In this document: in pieces, positions 23,359 through 31,613 of the stretch
Position numbering within the stretch: the first letter of the stretch is position 1
Layout: every line of letters begins with the position of its first letter
NCBI GenBank assembly: GCA_902799665.1
Contig: CADCBK010000025.1
Location: 1 to 52,033 of the forward strand
From: an uncultured Spirochaetaceae bacterium
GTDB lineage: Bacteria > Spirochaetota > Spirochaetia > Treponematales > Treponemataceae
Direction of reading: 5' to 3'
Length of the DNA: 52,033 bases
Notes under the pieces: generated by a model
Databases searched by the model: none
Told to the model about the DNA's origin: nothing
What the model saw: only the letters and a program-made list of their open reading frames with translations
Translations under genes and position numbers: made by a program

Positions 23359-23388
23359 ATAATAACATAAAAAATAAGACTTTGTCAA
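23359..23388 (-). promoter_or_regulatory. Promoter of the tRNA operon
   Basis: Minus-strand TTGACA (23388-23383) and TATTAT (23364-23359), 18 bp apart, upstream of tRNA-Ser(TGA). A hairpin with arms TGGCGGC/GCCGCCA lies just upstream, after the HPt gene. Confidence 0.65.
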
Positions 23389-23425
23389 GTGGCGGCAGTG
23401 AAATTATTTATTGGCCGCCGCCATT

Positions 23426-23767
23426 TCACAGCGCGTTAAAATCAACGGCCTTTAGCGCGGCGATTGTCTCGTCGTACAGCGCCAAAAGATTTGGATGCTC
23501 GGCAAGGATTGTCGCCTCGTCTTTGTCGCGGGCCGCGTGTTCGCACTTTTCGGCAAGGCTTCCCAAGTCCATTCCGCCAACCAAGCGTGAATTGCTCTTT
23601 AGGCCGTGAACCTTGATGCGGTAGTTGTCCCAGTCTTTTTTTTCAAAGGCTCCGTTTATGTCTGAAAGATTCTGTTCCCTCTGATCGATGAACATCTGAA
23701 CCATGTCTTTGTACATGTCCTTGTCGTTCATCGAGTATTCCATTCCATGGGCTGTGTCAATCGTCAT
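23426..23767 (-). CDS. HPt phosphotransfer protein
   Basis: 113 residues. The phospho-accepting histidine lies in YRIKVHGLKSNSRLVGG, the standard HPt motif, within a predicted helical bundle (MYKDMVQMFIDQREQNLSDINGAF before it; LGSLAEKCEHAARD after). It carries phosphoryl groups between receiver domains or from a hybrid kinase. GGAGG precedes the start. It lies 24 bp after a receiver protein in the same operon, but no histidine kinase is adjacent, so the kinase must be encoded elsewhere. Confidence 0.9.
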   Translation of the reverse strand: MTIDTAHGMEYSMNDKDMYKDMVQMFIDQREQNLSDINGAFEKKDWDNYRIKVHGLKSNSRLVGGMDLGSLAEKCEHAARDKDEATILAEHPNLLALYDETIAALKAVDFNAL

Positions 23768-23791
23768 ATCATGCCTCCAAATGCAGGGCCG

Positions 23792-24619
23792 TTAAAATGG
23801 TCTCTTGGGCTTTTTCGCGTCCGCCAACCTTTGGAAAATGTCGGAGATTTTCTGAACCAAAATTCCAGGCGGAGTGTTCTTCAAAAGATAGCCTACAGGC
23901 CTGGCCGCTATAACCTGCTTTACGACATCGCTGTCGTCGTTGGCCGTCAGGAACACAACCGGTATGTTGGCGGTGGAAGGGTCGGACTTTATCAGCTGGA
24001 AAACGTCCAAGCCCGAAAGAACCGGCATTTCGTAGTCCAGCAAAATCATGTCAACCTTGTAATGCGACAAAAGCGCGATGGCGTTGGTTCCCGACTTTTC
24101 GGTCAGAACATTGTAAAATTTGTTAAGCCAGCGGTCCATCGCGTGAAGCTGGACTTGCTCGTCGTCAACTACCAAAATCGTTTTTTTGGCGGGATCCAGC
24201 TCGTACTCTTTTACGCCGTCAGAGAATGAATAGTCGCCGCCGTCTTTTTCCAAAATCTTAAGGAATTCCGGCATCTCTACAGGGCGCTCAAAGGCGTATT
24301 TTACATACTCCCTTTGAATGTATTCGTAAGCCATGTTGATTTCGCCGGCGTTTCCTATAAAATACAAACGGCACTTTTTTCCGTCTCCAGTGATGAAACC
24401 GTTCACCCACTGGAAAAAGGCGTTGTCGCTGTCTTCAAGGCGTTCAAGATAAAGGATTAAAATGCTCGGCGGATCGTCCGAAAGCATTCTGGCGTTGATG
24501 TACGCTCCGTCCGGAGGGCAAAAGGACACTTTGTACGAAGCGTCCGTCAAATTTTTCACCAGCGCTTTTATTAGAAAACTTTGCTCATTGTTTCCAATTA
24601 ACAGTATGTTTTTACTCAA
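23792..24619 (-). CDS. Response regulator with a pseudo-receiver and a receiver domain, no output domain
   Basis: 275 residues from a TTG at 24619, preceded by GGAG; longer open sequence upstream overlaps the opposite DUF308 gene and is not coding. Residues 1-125 look like a receiver fold (KNILLIGNNEQSFLIKALVKNL) but the phosphorylation site is replaced by ILILYLERLED. Residues of about 150-270 are a complete receiver: TILVVDDEQVQL, phospho-Asp in DMILLDYEMPVLSG, VVFLTANDD and the conserved lysine in GYLLKNTPP. No DNA-binding or enzymatic output follows. The HPt gene is next, so this is likely an intermediate in a phosphorelay. Confidence 0.85.
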   Translation of the reverse strand: MSKNILLIGNNEQSFLIKALVKNLTDASYKVSFCPPDGAYINARMLSDDPPSILILYLERLEDSDNAFFQWVNGFITGDGKKCRLYFIGNAGEINMAYEYIQREYVKYAFERPVEMPEFLKILEKDGGDYSFSDGVKEYELDPAKKTILVVDDEQVQLHAMDRWLNKFYNVLTEKSGTNAIALLSHYKVDMILLDYEMPVLSGLDVFQLIKSDPSTANIPVVFLTANDDSDVVKQVIAARPVGYLLKNTPPGILVQKISDIFQRLADAKKPKRPF

Positions 24620-24682
24620 GGTAAACTCCAACCAAATGATTAGAGTATTATACATCATTCTCCCATTTTTTTCAAGAAAAAG

Positions 24683-24712
24683 TTGCGCTAAACGCAAAAA
24701 CCGTGCTAGAAT
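24683..24712 (+). promoter_or_regulatory. Promoter of the DUF308 gene
   Basis: TTGCGC (24683-24688) and TAGAAT (24707-24712) are 18 bp apart. Exactly 6 nt separate the -10 box from the ATG, so the transcript is predicted to be leaderless. Confidence 0.55.
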
Positions 24713-24718
24713 TACAGA

Positions 24719-25270
24719 ATGAACAATTCTAACTATTTTTTGGGAATTATGACGGCAATCGTCGGCTTGATGATGCTTTTGGCGGCGGAATCTATGGTCC
24801 AGATTTTGGTCGTTGTTTTGGGAATTTCCGCGGTTTTGGACGGCGGCTTTATGCTGGCGGCTGTGGCTCCCCTTAGCGTGGAAAAGAATTTTAAGATTGA
24901 ATGCTACATTCGCGGAATCACGGGAATCGTCATAGGAATCCTGTGCATCGTTCTTCCCTTGCGCGTGGCCCAATTCGCCTGGCAAAGCTTGGTTTACATC
25001 TTTGCGATTTATTCGATTTTCGCCGCGATTTGCCAGATTCCCATTACGCTGACCCTTCATCAGGACGGCTTGCCCGTAAAGCGCCATGTAATAGAAATCG
25101 TGGCCACAATCGTTTTGGCCGTGATTTTGTTCGCCCTGCCAAGCTCTTTTGGCTTTACGATTATCCGAATTGGCGGAGCGGTTCTCCTGCTTGCCGGCGC
25201 GGCCATCACCTTCTTGGCCTGGAAAAACCGCGACATCATCGCGGACGATGCGATCATCCGCGATGAGTGA
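24719..25270 (+). CDS. HdeD/DUF308 family membrane protein
   Basis: 183 residues with six hydrophobic segments: FLGIMTAIVGLMMLLA, MVQILVVVLGISAVLDGGFMLAA, CYIRGITGIVIGILCIVLP, LVYIFAIYSIFAAICQI, VIEIVATIVLAVILFALP and GGAVLLLAGAAITFLAW. The spacing fits the duplicated three-helix HdeD/DUF308 repeats. HdeD is linked to acid resistance in enterobacteria, but most DUF308 members have no known role. It is convergent with hsp20, four bases between the stops, which may reflect a shared stress context. A leaderless start is predicted. Confidence 0.85.
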   Translation: MNNSNYFLGIMTAIVGLMMLLAAESMVQILVVVLGISAVLDGGFMLAAVAPLSVEKNFKIECYIRGITGIVIGILCIVLPLRVAQFAWQSLVYIFAIYSIFAAICQIPITLTLHQDGLPVKRHVIEIVATIVLAVILFALPSSFGFTIIRIGGAVLLLAGAAITFLAWKNRDIIADDAIIRDE

Positions 25271-25274
25271 TTAA

Positions 25275-25697
25275 TTAAGCTACTTCGATGGCGATTTTCT
25301 TGGGCTCGGGAAGGGCCTTGCGGGACATCGTGACGTTCAAGACACCGTTCTTAAAGCTGGCGGTGACTTTTGTCTCGTCAACGTCGTCCGGCAAAGTGAA
25401 GCGGCGGGCAAACTGGCTCTGAACGCGCTCGCGGATAAGCCACTTGCCTTCCTCTTTCTTTTCGTTCTTTTCTTCCTTTTCGGCAGTCTTGACGGAACTG
25501 ATTGTCATGACGCCGTGGTCGATTTCGATGTCAACGTCTTTTTCTGTGGCTCCAGGCAAATCCATCTGCAAGCTGTAGCTGTCCTTGTTTTCCTTAATGT
25601 CTACCTTTGGCAGGCGGGCTGTTTTCCATGTCAAATCCGGCATTCCGCAGTCAAACGCGTTGTCAAAAAGTGAATTGAAAAGTGAAAGTTCGTTCAT
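25275..25697 (-). CDS. Small heat shock protein, Hsp20/alpha-crystallin family
   Basis: 140 residues. The alpha-crystallin domain begins at LPKVDIKENKDSYSLQMDLPGATEKDVDIEIDHGVMTI and ends with FARRFTLPDDVDETKVTASFKNGVLNVTMSRKA, containing the A-x-x-x-n-GVL motif, followed by a short tail with the I-A-I-E-V type C-terminal contact. A Lys/Glu-rich loop (KEEKNEKKEEGK) lies in the middle. It holds unfolding proteins for ATP-dependent chaperones. GGAG precedes the start. No CIRCE element is seen upstream. Confidence 0.93.
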   Translation of the reverse strand: MNELSLFNSLFDNAFDCGMPDLTWKTARLPKVDIKENKDSYSLQMDLPGATEKDVDIEIDHGVMTISSVKTAEKEEKNEKKEEGKWLIRERVQSQFARRFTLPDDVDETKVTASFKNGVLNVTMSRKALPEPKKIAIEVA

Positions 25698-26008
25698 AAT
25701 AAACTCCTTCGCGCCGTTACAGGCGGCCGCGTTTTTAATTAAGTTTTTAGAAGCCTCAAGGCCTCAGTAGATATATAGCAAGTATCGCGCCAACTTTAAA
25801 AAAATTTGCGAATTTTGCGGAAATTTTGAAAGGAATTGATTGGAAGCCGGCACAAAAATTGCACGCAAGATCTAAAAGCGGGCAAAAAATATTCTTTTTG
25901 CTGGGGAACGGTTGTAAATCGCGGAAAAATGCGGCAAGGCCATAACGCAGGCCGGCAAAATGGGTCAAAATTTCCCAAAATCTGGGTCAGAATTTTTAGG
26001 CGGGTGGG
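25698..26008. other. Gene-free stretch between hsp20 and the TIGR02757 gene
   Basis: No convincing ORF. It should hold the hsp20 promoter, but I see no good sigma-70 or CIRCE match. It contains TGGGGAACGGTTG at 25902-25914 and GGCAAGGCCATAACGC at 25933-25948. Both recur, nearly exact, inside the neighbouring TIGR02757 gene (26364-26376 and 26462-26477), so part of this spacer belongs to a dispersed repeat family. Confidence 0.6.
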
Positions 26009-26938
26009 TCATTTTGACTCAAAATCCACTCCCAATCCAAAAAGCGCGTAGTCGGCCCTAGCTGGGTCCCCGGGGAAAACTTGCGCCATCTTTTGGGTCA
26101 AGTCAATCGCGGTCTTTGCGCTGGCCGCGGCGTTTGGCGCGATCAAGCCAAGGCGGGCGCTTTCTTGCAAAACATGCGTGTCCAGCGGAATCAGCAAGTC
26201 CGCCGCGCTTGCCCAATCCCACAAGCCCAAATCCACAGGCGAGCCGCGCCGGACCATCCAGCGCAAAAACATGTGCAGCTTTTTGCAGGCTCCTTTTGGG
26301 TTTTGCGAAACGCATTTTACGCCCGGAAAAAGGCTTATCAGCGCGGCCACTAGGCGCAATTCTTGGGGAACGGTTGCAATGCCAGAAGCGGTCGCAAGCC
26401 CAAGAGGCGCGGCTCCTTCGTTTTTTGTCGCGTCTCCGTTTTTGGCATTGCCGCAATTATTGGCAAGACCATAACGCGCGCGGACAGCGGCGCCGAGCGA
26501 GCCGTGTTCTTCTACAATTTGCGCAAGGCGGCTACACAACTCCGCCATGTCGGCGTACGAAAAAAATCTGTAAAACTTTTTTTGGCTTTTTGGAAAAAAC
26601 TTTTTGTAGCCGCCAGTCGCAAGCCAATCGGCGAACGAGGCGCCGCCAGTTTTAGGCTTGCCAGCGTTCCCGGTAGCAGCGCGCGCAGTCTTAGGCTTGC
26701 CGCCGTTCCCGCTTGAGAGCGCCCAGTCGTCGGCCGCAGCGAACATCGCGTTAAGCTTTGCGATGAACTGTTCCCGCTGGCCAAAAGAAAGCGTCGAAAC
26801 GACAAAGGCCGCAAGCTCTTGGTCGCGCGGCTGGAAATAGCGGCGCAAAAATTGGCTGGGGTCGCCGTCCATAAATGAGGCCGTTTCGTATTTGTCGGCG
26901 AGCGTCTTTAAAAGCGCCGCCGTTTTCTGGCTAAGCAT
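26009..26938 (-). CDS. TIGR02757/DUF2400 family protein with low-complexity inserts
   Basis: 309 residues. Family landmarks are FMDGDPSQFLRRYFQPRDQELAAFVVSTLSFGQREQFIAKL, then FFSYADMAEL, GACKKLHMFLRWMVRRGSPVDLGLWDWASAADLLIPLDTHVLQESARLGL and ALFGLGVDFESK. The family resembles HhH-type DNA glycosylases by its RWMVRR and DTHV segments, but no activity is established. Two inserts lack family similarity: GNGGKPKTARAATGNAGKPKTGGA (residues ~75-100) and NNCGNAKNGDATKNEGAAP (~170-190). The first contains a 39-nt duplication. Repeat-derived insertion is likely. The predicted transcript is leaderless. Confidence 0.88.
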   Translation of the reverse strand: MLSQKTAALLKTLADKYETASFMDGDPSQFLRRYFQPRDQELAAFVVSTLSFGQREQFIAKLNAMFAAADDWALSSGNGGKPKTARAATGNAGKPKTGGASFADWLATGGYKKFFPKSQKKFYRFFSYADMAELCSRLAQIVEEHGSLGAAVRARYGLANNCGNAKNGDATKNEGAAPLGLATASGIATVPQELRLVAALISLFPGVKCVSQNPKGACKKLHMFLRWMVRRGSPVDLGLWDWASAADLLIPLDTHVLQESARLGLIAPNAAASAKTAIDLTQKMAQVFPGDPARADYALFGLGVDFESK

Positions 26939-26944
26939 AGCCCT

Positions 26945-26973
26945 ATCTTATCGCAAAAAATGCTGGGCTTCAA
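26945..26973 (-). promoter_or_regulatory. Promoter of the TIGR02757 gene
   Basis: Minus-strand TTGAAG (26973-26968) and TAAGAT (26950-26945), 17 bp apart, with exactly 6 nt between the -10 box and the ATG at 26938. Confidence 0.55.
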
Positions 26974-26999
26974 CAACCGTTCCCATTGGTTGCGTAAGG

Positions 27000-27028
27000 T
27001 TGCAAACTTTTCTCCAAACTGATACTAT
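27000..27028 (+). promoter_or_regulatory. Promoter of the first APE-type gene block
   Basis: TTGCAA (27000-27005) and TACTAT (27023-27028), 17 bp apart, with exactly 6 nt between the -10 box and the ATG at 27035. Divergent from the TIGR02757 promoter. Confidence 0.6.
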
Positions 27029-27034
27029 ATCAAT

Positions 27035-28144
27035 ATGAAGAAAAACTCAGCTTTTGACATGCAAAAATTCGCGGAAGACAAGATTTCCGCCATAGACGCA
27101 AAATTTGAGGCGCAAAAAATCGCGTTTGCGCCCCTGTGCTTCCAAGCCGTCCGGGCCTTGCTTGAACTGGGAATCATGCAGGCCATAAGCGACTCTGGCG
27201 ACGCGGGAATCAGCGTCCAAGACCTATGCGAAAAAACAAAAATATCGGAATACGGAATCAAAGTCCTTAGCGAAATGGCCGTCGGAATGAACGTTCTTAA
27301 ATTGAAGAACGAAAACGGAACCGAAAAACTCTTCCTCGGAAAAATCGGCTGGTTCCTTCTTGAAGACAATTTGACAAAAGTCAATTTCAACTTTACCAAT
27401 GACATTTGTTACAAGGGCGCCTTTGACATGATCGCATCGGTCAAAAACTCAAAGCCCGAGGGACTAAAAGTTTTTGGCGACCAGTGGACGACGATTTACG
27501 AAGCGCTTTCCACCCTTCCCGACCGGGAAAAAAAATCTTGGTTTGACTTTGACCACTTTTACAGCGACATCGCCTTTCCGCAGGCGCTTCCAATCGTTTA
27601 CGCGCAAAAGCCAAAATTGCTTTTTGACATCGGCGGAAACACAGCCAAGTGGGCCATCGCTTCCTGCAAATACGATCCCGACGTCAACGTAAAAATCATC
27701 GACTTGCCAGGCCAAACTGCCGTCGCCGAAAAAAACGCCGCGGCCGCAGGCTTTGCCGACCGCATCTCCACCTACGCCGGAAACATTTTGGCAGAAAGCA
27801 CTGTTCTTCCGCCCGCTCCCGACGCTGTTTGGATGAGCCAATTTTTGGACTGCTTTAGCCTGCATCAAGTTACAAAAATCTTAAAGAAAGTCCACGAGGC
27901 CGCCACCGACAAAACGCTCGTTTACGTTTTGGAGCCGCTTTGGGACCAGCAGCGCTTTGAGGCGGAATCCTACGCCTTGCAAGCCACAAGCCTTTACTTT
28001 ACTTGCATGGCCAACGGCAACAGCAAAATGTACCGCTACAAAGAATTGGTTGACGCGATCGAGGCCGGCGGCTTTGAGCTTAAGACCGCCCACCACAATT
28101 TGGGAAGCAACTGCTACTCCCTGCTTGTGTTCAGGAAAAAATAA
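27035..28144 (+). CDS. SAM-dependent methyltransferase of an aryl-polyene-type cluster
   Basis: 369 residues. An N-terminal winged-helix part (LCFQAVRALLELGIMQAISD, SVQDLCEKTKISEYGIKVLSEMAVGMNVL) resembles class-I O-methyltransferases. The SAM-binding part reads KPKLLFDIGGNTAKWAIAS, VKIIDLPGQTAVAEKNAAAAGFADRI, then PDAVWMSQFLDCFSLHQVTKILKKVHEA. In APE clusters a methyltransferase of this type is followed by a ketosynthase-like protein and an acyltransferase, the exact order here, and is thought to methylate the aryl head group. It overlaps the next gene by one base. Confidence 0.82.
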   Translation: MKKNSAFDMQKFAEDKISAIDAKFEAQKIAFAPLCFQAVRALLELGIMQAISDSGDAGISVQDLCEKTKISEYGIKVLSEMAVGMNVLKLKNENGTEKLFLGKIGWFLLEDNLTKVNFNFTNDICYKGAFDMIASVKNSKPEGLKVFGDQWTTIYEALSTLPDREKKSWFDFDHFYSDIAFPQALPIVYAQKPKLLFDIGGNTAKWAIASCKYDPDVNVKIIDLPGQTAVAEKNAAAAGFADRISTYAGNILAESTVLPPAPDAVWMSQFLDCFSLHQVTKILKKVHEAATDKTLVYVLEPLWDQQRFEAESYALQATSLYFTCMANGNSKMYRYKELVDAIEAGGFELKTAHHNLGSNCYSLLVFRKK

Positions 28145-28746
28145 TGTTCGTAAGCAAGCTTTGCGTTTGGGAACCGCCAGCGGACGACCTTTCCGCCGCT
28201 CCCAAACTTGAATGGACAGAAGCTATATTTCGCCGCCGCCTAAGCCAGCTTACAAAGATGACCGTTCAAGTTGTCCACGACATTTTTTCCGATGGAACGC
28301 TAGACAAGAATGCCAAGTTGGTTTTTCTTTCCTTCCGAGGCGAGTTGGAGCGCGAATTCAAAGTGAACAAAACGCTCATCGAGGAAGAGTCGATTTTGCC
28401 CGCCGCCTTTTCTTTGTCAGTCTTTAACGCCGCAATCGCGCAAGCGACAATCGCGCTGGGATTGAAGGGCGGCTACACTTGCGTCTTTCCAAGCGGCGCG
28501 GATTTTGCAAGCGGCGTTTTGTCGGCGGCCGCTCCCGTTTTGGCGCAAGGCGGCGACGCGAAAACAGTTTTGGTTTACGCCGACGAAAACGTTCCCGACT
28601 ATTACAAAGAATTTTTAAAAGGCCCAAACGAGCCGCTGGCCTTTGCCGCGCTCCTTTCTTCACAAAAAACGGATAATAGTGTAGAATTGGATTTGGAAAA
28701 GATTCCGCGTTCGCCGCGTGAATTTGTTCAAGCTTTTAAAAGGTAA
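28144..28746 (+). CDS. Beta-ketoacyl synthase-like chain-length factor (APE type)
   Basis: 200 residues, matching the short N-terminal ketosynthase-like family (PF13723) of APE clusters rather than a full ketosynthase of about 410 residues. The region LPAAFSLSVFNAAIAQATIALGLKGGYTCVF occupies the active-site position, but no catalytic cysteine is present, as expected for a chain-length factor that dimerises with an active ketosynthase. GDAKTVLVYADENVPDYYKEF follows. Its partner ketosynthase would be one of those at 46.5-50.2 kb. Confidence 0.8.
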   Translation: MFVSKLCVWEPPADDLSAAPKLEWTEAIFRRRLSQLTKMTVQVVHDIFSDGTLDKNAKLVFLSFRGELEREFKVNKTLIEEESILPAAFSLSVFNAAIAQATIALGLKGGYTCVFPSGADFASGVLSAAAPVLAQGGDAKTVLVYADENVPDYYKEFLKGPNEPLAFAALLSSQKTDNSVELDLEKIPRSPREFVQAFKR

Positions 28747-28753
28747 AGGTAAC

Positions 28754-29492
28754 ATGAGCGCAAACGATTTGCCGCCAATCAAAAATTATCCCGCTTGGCT
28801 TTGGCGAATTTTTAGGAAAGTTTTTGTAGTTGTTTTTTTTGGAATCGGAACGGTAATAATCGGCGCCATCGTTTTTCCGATTTTGCGATTGTTCAATCCT
28901 AAAAAGACAGCATTTAAAAAGGCCGGACATAAATTCATTTCGTTGGTCTTGGACTTTTACATTCACTTGATGTCTTGGATTAGAATCTCAACTTATAAAA
29001 TCAGCGACTTAAAGGCCATGCGAAACTTGCGCGGCTGCGTCATCGTGGCCAACCACCCTTCGCTATTGGACGTTATTTACACCTTGGCCTTTGTTCGCGA
29101 CGCCGACTGCATCGTAAAAGCCGGCCTCAAAAAATCCTTGGTCAGCGTCGCAAAAGGAATGCGTCGAGGCCTTGCATAACGGCGGAAACCTAATCATTTT
29201 CCCGGAAGGAACGCGCACACCCCGCCACGGAACAAACCAATACAAAAAGGGCGCGGCAAGAATCGCGCTTGCGGCCGGCGCCAACGTTCAGCCTATGCAT
29301 ATCGGCGGCAACGACAAATACGGCCTTGGAAAGGGCGAGTCGATGCTTTGCGTAAACCACACCGAGCGCTACAAGTACGAGTTCACTATTTTGCCGCAAA
29401 TCGAAATGTCAAAGTACTCGGGCCTTAGCGAAACAATCGCCGCCAAGCGCCTGACGGACGATATGAGAACAATAATAGAATCCGTAAACTAA
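28754..29492 (+). pseudogene. PlsC-type acyltransferase, broken by an internal out-of-frame deletion
   Basis: The ATG at 28754 opens a frame with membrane helices and the acyltransferase motif ANHPSLLDVIYT, ending prematurely at 29179. The second frame resumes with ECVEALHNGGNLIIFPEGTRTPRHGTNQYKKGAARIALAAGA and runs to 29492. The junction lies near 29150-29160. The linking segment of about 25 residues normally found between the KAGLKK-like region and FPEGTRT is missing, so an out-of-frame deletion is more likely than a single-base error. It would transfer an acyl chain, probably the polyene, to a lipid carrier. It is third in the first APE-type block. Confidence 0.82.
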
Positions 29493-29497
29493 AAAAA

Positions 29498-29523
29498 GCC
29501 CGCCGTTTGGCGGGCCTTTTTTT
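29498..29523 (+). terminator. Rho-independent terminator after the first APE-type block
   Basis: GCCCGCC and GGCGGGC arms (29498-29504, 29509-29515) with a 4-base loop, followed by a T run. An A run on the left makes it potentially bidirectional, so it could also serve htpG. Confidence 0.9.
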
Positions 29524-29535
29524 GCGCGACTCTTA

Positions 29536-31512
29536 TTATTGCGCCGCAATTAGCTTATTCAACTTCTTTACAAAGTCGGCGGGGTCCTTGATTTCGGCGC
29601 CGCCAAGCAAGAGCGCTTGGTCAAGCAAGACCGTCGCGATGTCGCCGATAAGCGCCTCGTCGTCGGTGGCCTTGACCTTTTGCAAAATCGCGTGGTCGGC
29701 GTTGACTTCCAAAATCGGCTTTACCATGCTGGGCATTCCTTGGCCCATCGCCTTCATCATGCGTTCCATCTGGAGAGACGGATCGTTTTCGTCGATGACG
29801 ATGCAGCAGGGGCTGTCGGTCAAGCGGTTTGAAAGCTTTACGTCCTTTACGCGGTCGCCCAAGGCCTTCTTAAGCTTTTCTACAACCGGCTTAAAGTCCT
29901 TTTCCTTCTTTTCGGCTTCGGCCTTGTCAACGCCAAGCTCTTCGTCGCTTCCGGCGCGGTTTACGGCCTTAAGCTCAAAGTCCTTGTATTTTCCAAAGCC
30001 AGGAATAACGATTTCGTCAATGTCGCCGTCAAGGATAAGAACTTCAAAGCCCTTCTTTGTGTAGGCTTCCAAAAGCGGGCTCTTTCGCAAGTTGTCCTCG
30101 TCGCCGCCGGTGATGTAGTAAATGGCCTTTTGGTCAGGCTTCATGCGCTGGACGTAGTCGGCAAAGCTTGTCCACTTGTCCTCGCCGGTTCCGCTTGCGT
30201 CGGTTGACTTAAAGCGAATGATTTCGGCGATTTCGTCGCGGTTGGCGTAGTCGCCGTAAAGGCCTTCCTTCATCGGGCGGTTGTAATTCTTCACGAACTT
30301 GTTCCATTTTTCAATCGCCTTCTTTTCGTCGTCGGTCGGCTTTTCCGCTTTGCGCGCCTTGTCGGCTTCCTCGCCCATCTTCTTAAACTCGCCCAGCAAT
30401 TTTTTTACCGAGGCGGTTTTGATTGTCTCAAGAATTCTGTTCTGCTGCAAAATCTCGCGGCTTACGTTGAGCGGCAAATCTTCGCTGTCGATGATTCCGC
30501 GCACAAAGCGCAAGTACGCCGGCAAAAGCTCGCGGTCGTCGTCTGTGATAAAGACGCGCTTTACGTACAACTTTACACCGCTTTTGTAGTCGGCCTGGTA
30601 CATGTCAAAGGGCGCGGTCTGCGGAACGTAGAAAAGCGTCGTGTATTCCTGCGTTCCCTCCGCGTGTGTGTGAACGTAGTGAAGCGGATCCTGGCCGTCG
30701 TGGGCGATTGTCTGGTAAAAGTCGTTGTAGTCCTTTTCCTTCAATTCAGATTTTGAGCGCTTCCACAAGGCGCTGGCGGAATTCACTTGGTCAACTTTGT
30801 TTTCACTAGAAGTGACGTTTCCCTTGTCGTCGTACTTGTTCTGAACATAGTGCAAGTAAATCGGGAAGGCGATGTGGTCGCTGTAGCGCTTGATCAATTC
30901 CTCAATCTTCCAGCGCGCGGCGTATTCCTTGCTTTCGTCGTTTAGGCGCATCTCTATCGCCGAGCCGGTTTTTTCCGCGTTGTCAAAGCCGTACTTTTTG
31001 GCCGCCTCGCTGTCCGCCGCGACTTCTTCAATCTCGTAAGAGTTTGTGCCGTCGCTAGACCACTTGTAAAGCTTTTTGCTTTGGTCGCCGGCGCGGCGGG
31101 TGTAAACTACGATTTCCTTGGCGGCCATAAAAGCGGAGTAAAAGCCAACGCCAAACTGGCCGATAAGCGCCGAGTCCTTGGCCGCGTCGCTGGAAAGCTT
31201 TTCCAAAAAGGCCTTGGTTCCCGAGCGGGCGATTGTTCCAAGATTGTTGGTCAAATCCTCTTCGTTCATTCCGATTCCGCTGTCCTGAACCGTAAGAACG
31301 GCTTCCTTTTCGTCAAAGGTGATGTCGATGCGGGGGTCAAACTTTATCTGCTTGTAAGCGTCGTCGCTGACGGTAAGGTATTTTAGCTTGTCCAAGGCGT
31401 CGCTTGCGTTTGAAACAATCTCGCGCAAGAAAATGTCCTTGTTGGAATACATTGAATGAATGATAAGTTTAAGAAGTTGGTTAACTTCTGTTTGGAACTG
31501 ATGTTTTGCCAT
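29536..31512 (-). CDS. htpG: Hsp90-family chaperone HtpG
   Basis: 658 residues, slightly longer than the E. coli protein. The N-terminal ATPase domain has HQFQTEVNQLLKLIIHSMYSNKDIFLREIVSNASDALDKLKY, VQDSGIGMNEEDLTNNLGTIARSGT and IGQFGVGFYSAFMAA. The middle domain has RFVRGIIDSEDLPLNVSREILQQNRIL, and the C-terminal dimer domain has LTDSPCCIVIDENDPSLQMERMMKA. It is a cytosolic ATP-dependent chaperone. AGAGGC lies shortly before the start. An AT-rich restriction-modification island begins about 100 bp upstream. Confidence 0.97.
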   Translation of the reverse strand: MAKHQFQTEVNQLLKLIIHSMYSNKDIFLREIVSNASDALDKLKYLTVSDDAYKQIKFDPRIDITFDEKEAVLTVQDSGIGMNEEDLTNNLGTIARSGTKAFLEKLSSDAAKDSALIGQFGVGFYSAFMAAKEIVVYTRRAGDQSKKLYKWSSDGTNSYEIEEVAADSEAAKKYGFDNAEKTGSAIEMRLNDESKEYAARWKIEELIKRYSDHIAFPIYLHYVQNKYDDKGNVTSSENKVDQVNSASALWKRSKSELKEKDYNDFYQTIAHDGQDPLHYVHTHAEGTQEYTTLFYVPQTAPFDMYQADYKSGVKLYVKRVFITDDDRELLPAYLRFVRGIIDSEDLPLNVSREILQQNRILETIKTASVKKLLGEFKKMGEEADKARKAEKPTDDEKKAIEKWNKFVKNYNRPMKEGLYGDYANRDEIAEIIRFKSTDASGTGEDKWTSFADYVQRMKPDQKAIYYITGGDEDNLRKSPLLEAYTKKGFEVLILDGDIDEIVIPGFGKYKDFELKAVNRAGSDEELGVDKAEAEKKEKDFKPVVEKLKKALGDRVKDVKLSNRLTDSPCCIVIDENDPSLQMERMMKAMGQGMPSMVKPILEVNADHAILQKVKATDDEALIGDIATVLLDQALLLGGAEIKDPADFVKKLNKLIAAQ

Positions 31513-31613
31513 TTTTTGCCTCTGATTTTTGGGTCGGCCGCGCCAAGCGCTGGTCCGCCACGATGTTATACTTTAAAAGTAATAAAATTTACGGGAATCG
31601 TCAAGAATTTTAA

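Noticed and set aside
24620..25087. Long N-terminal extension of the minus-strand receiver protein
   Set aside because: It is antisense to the DUF308 membrane protein, has no ribosome site and is low-complexity. The TTG at 24619 is preceded by GGAG and begins the receiver fold.
25698..26008. CIRCE or other heat-shock operator upstream of hsp20
   Set aside because: No TTAGCACTC-type inverted repeat was found; any regulation must use another signal.
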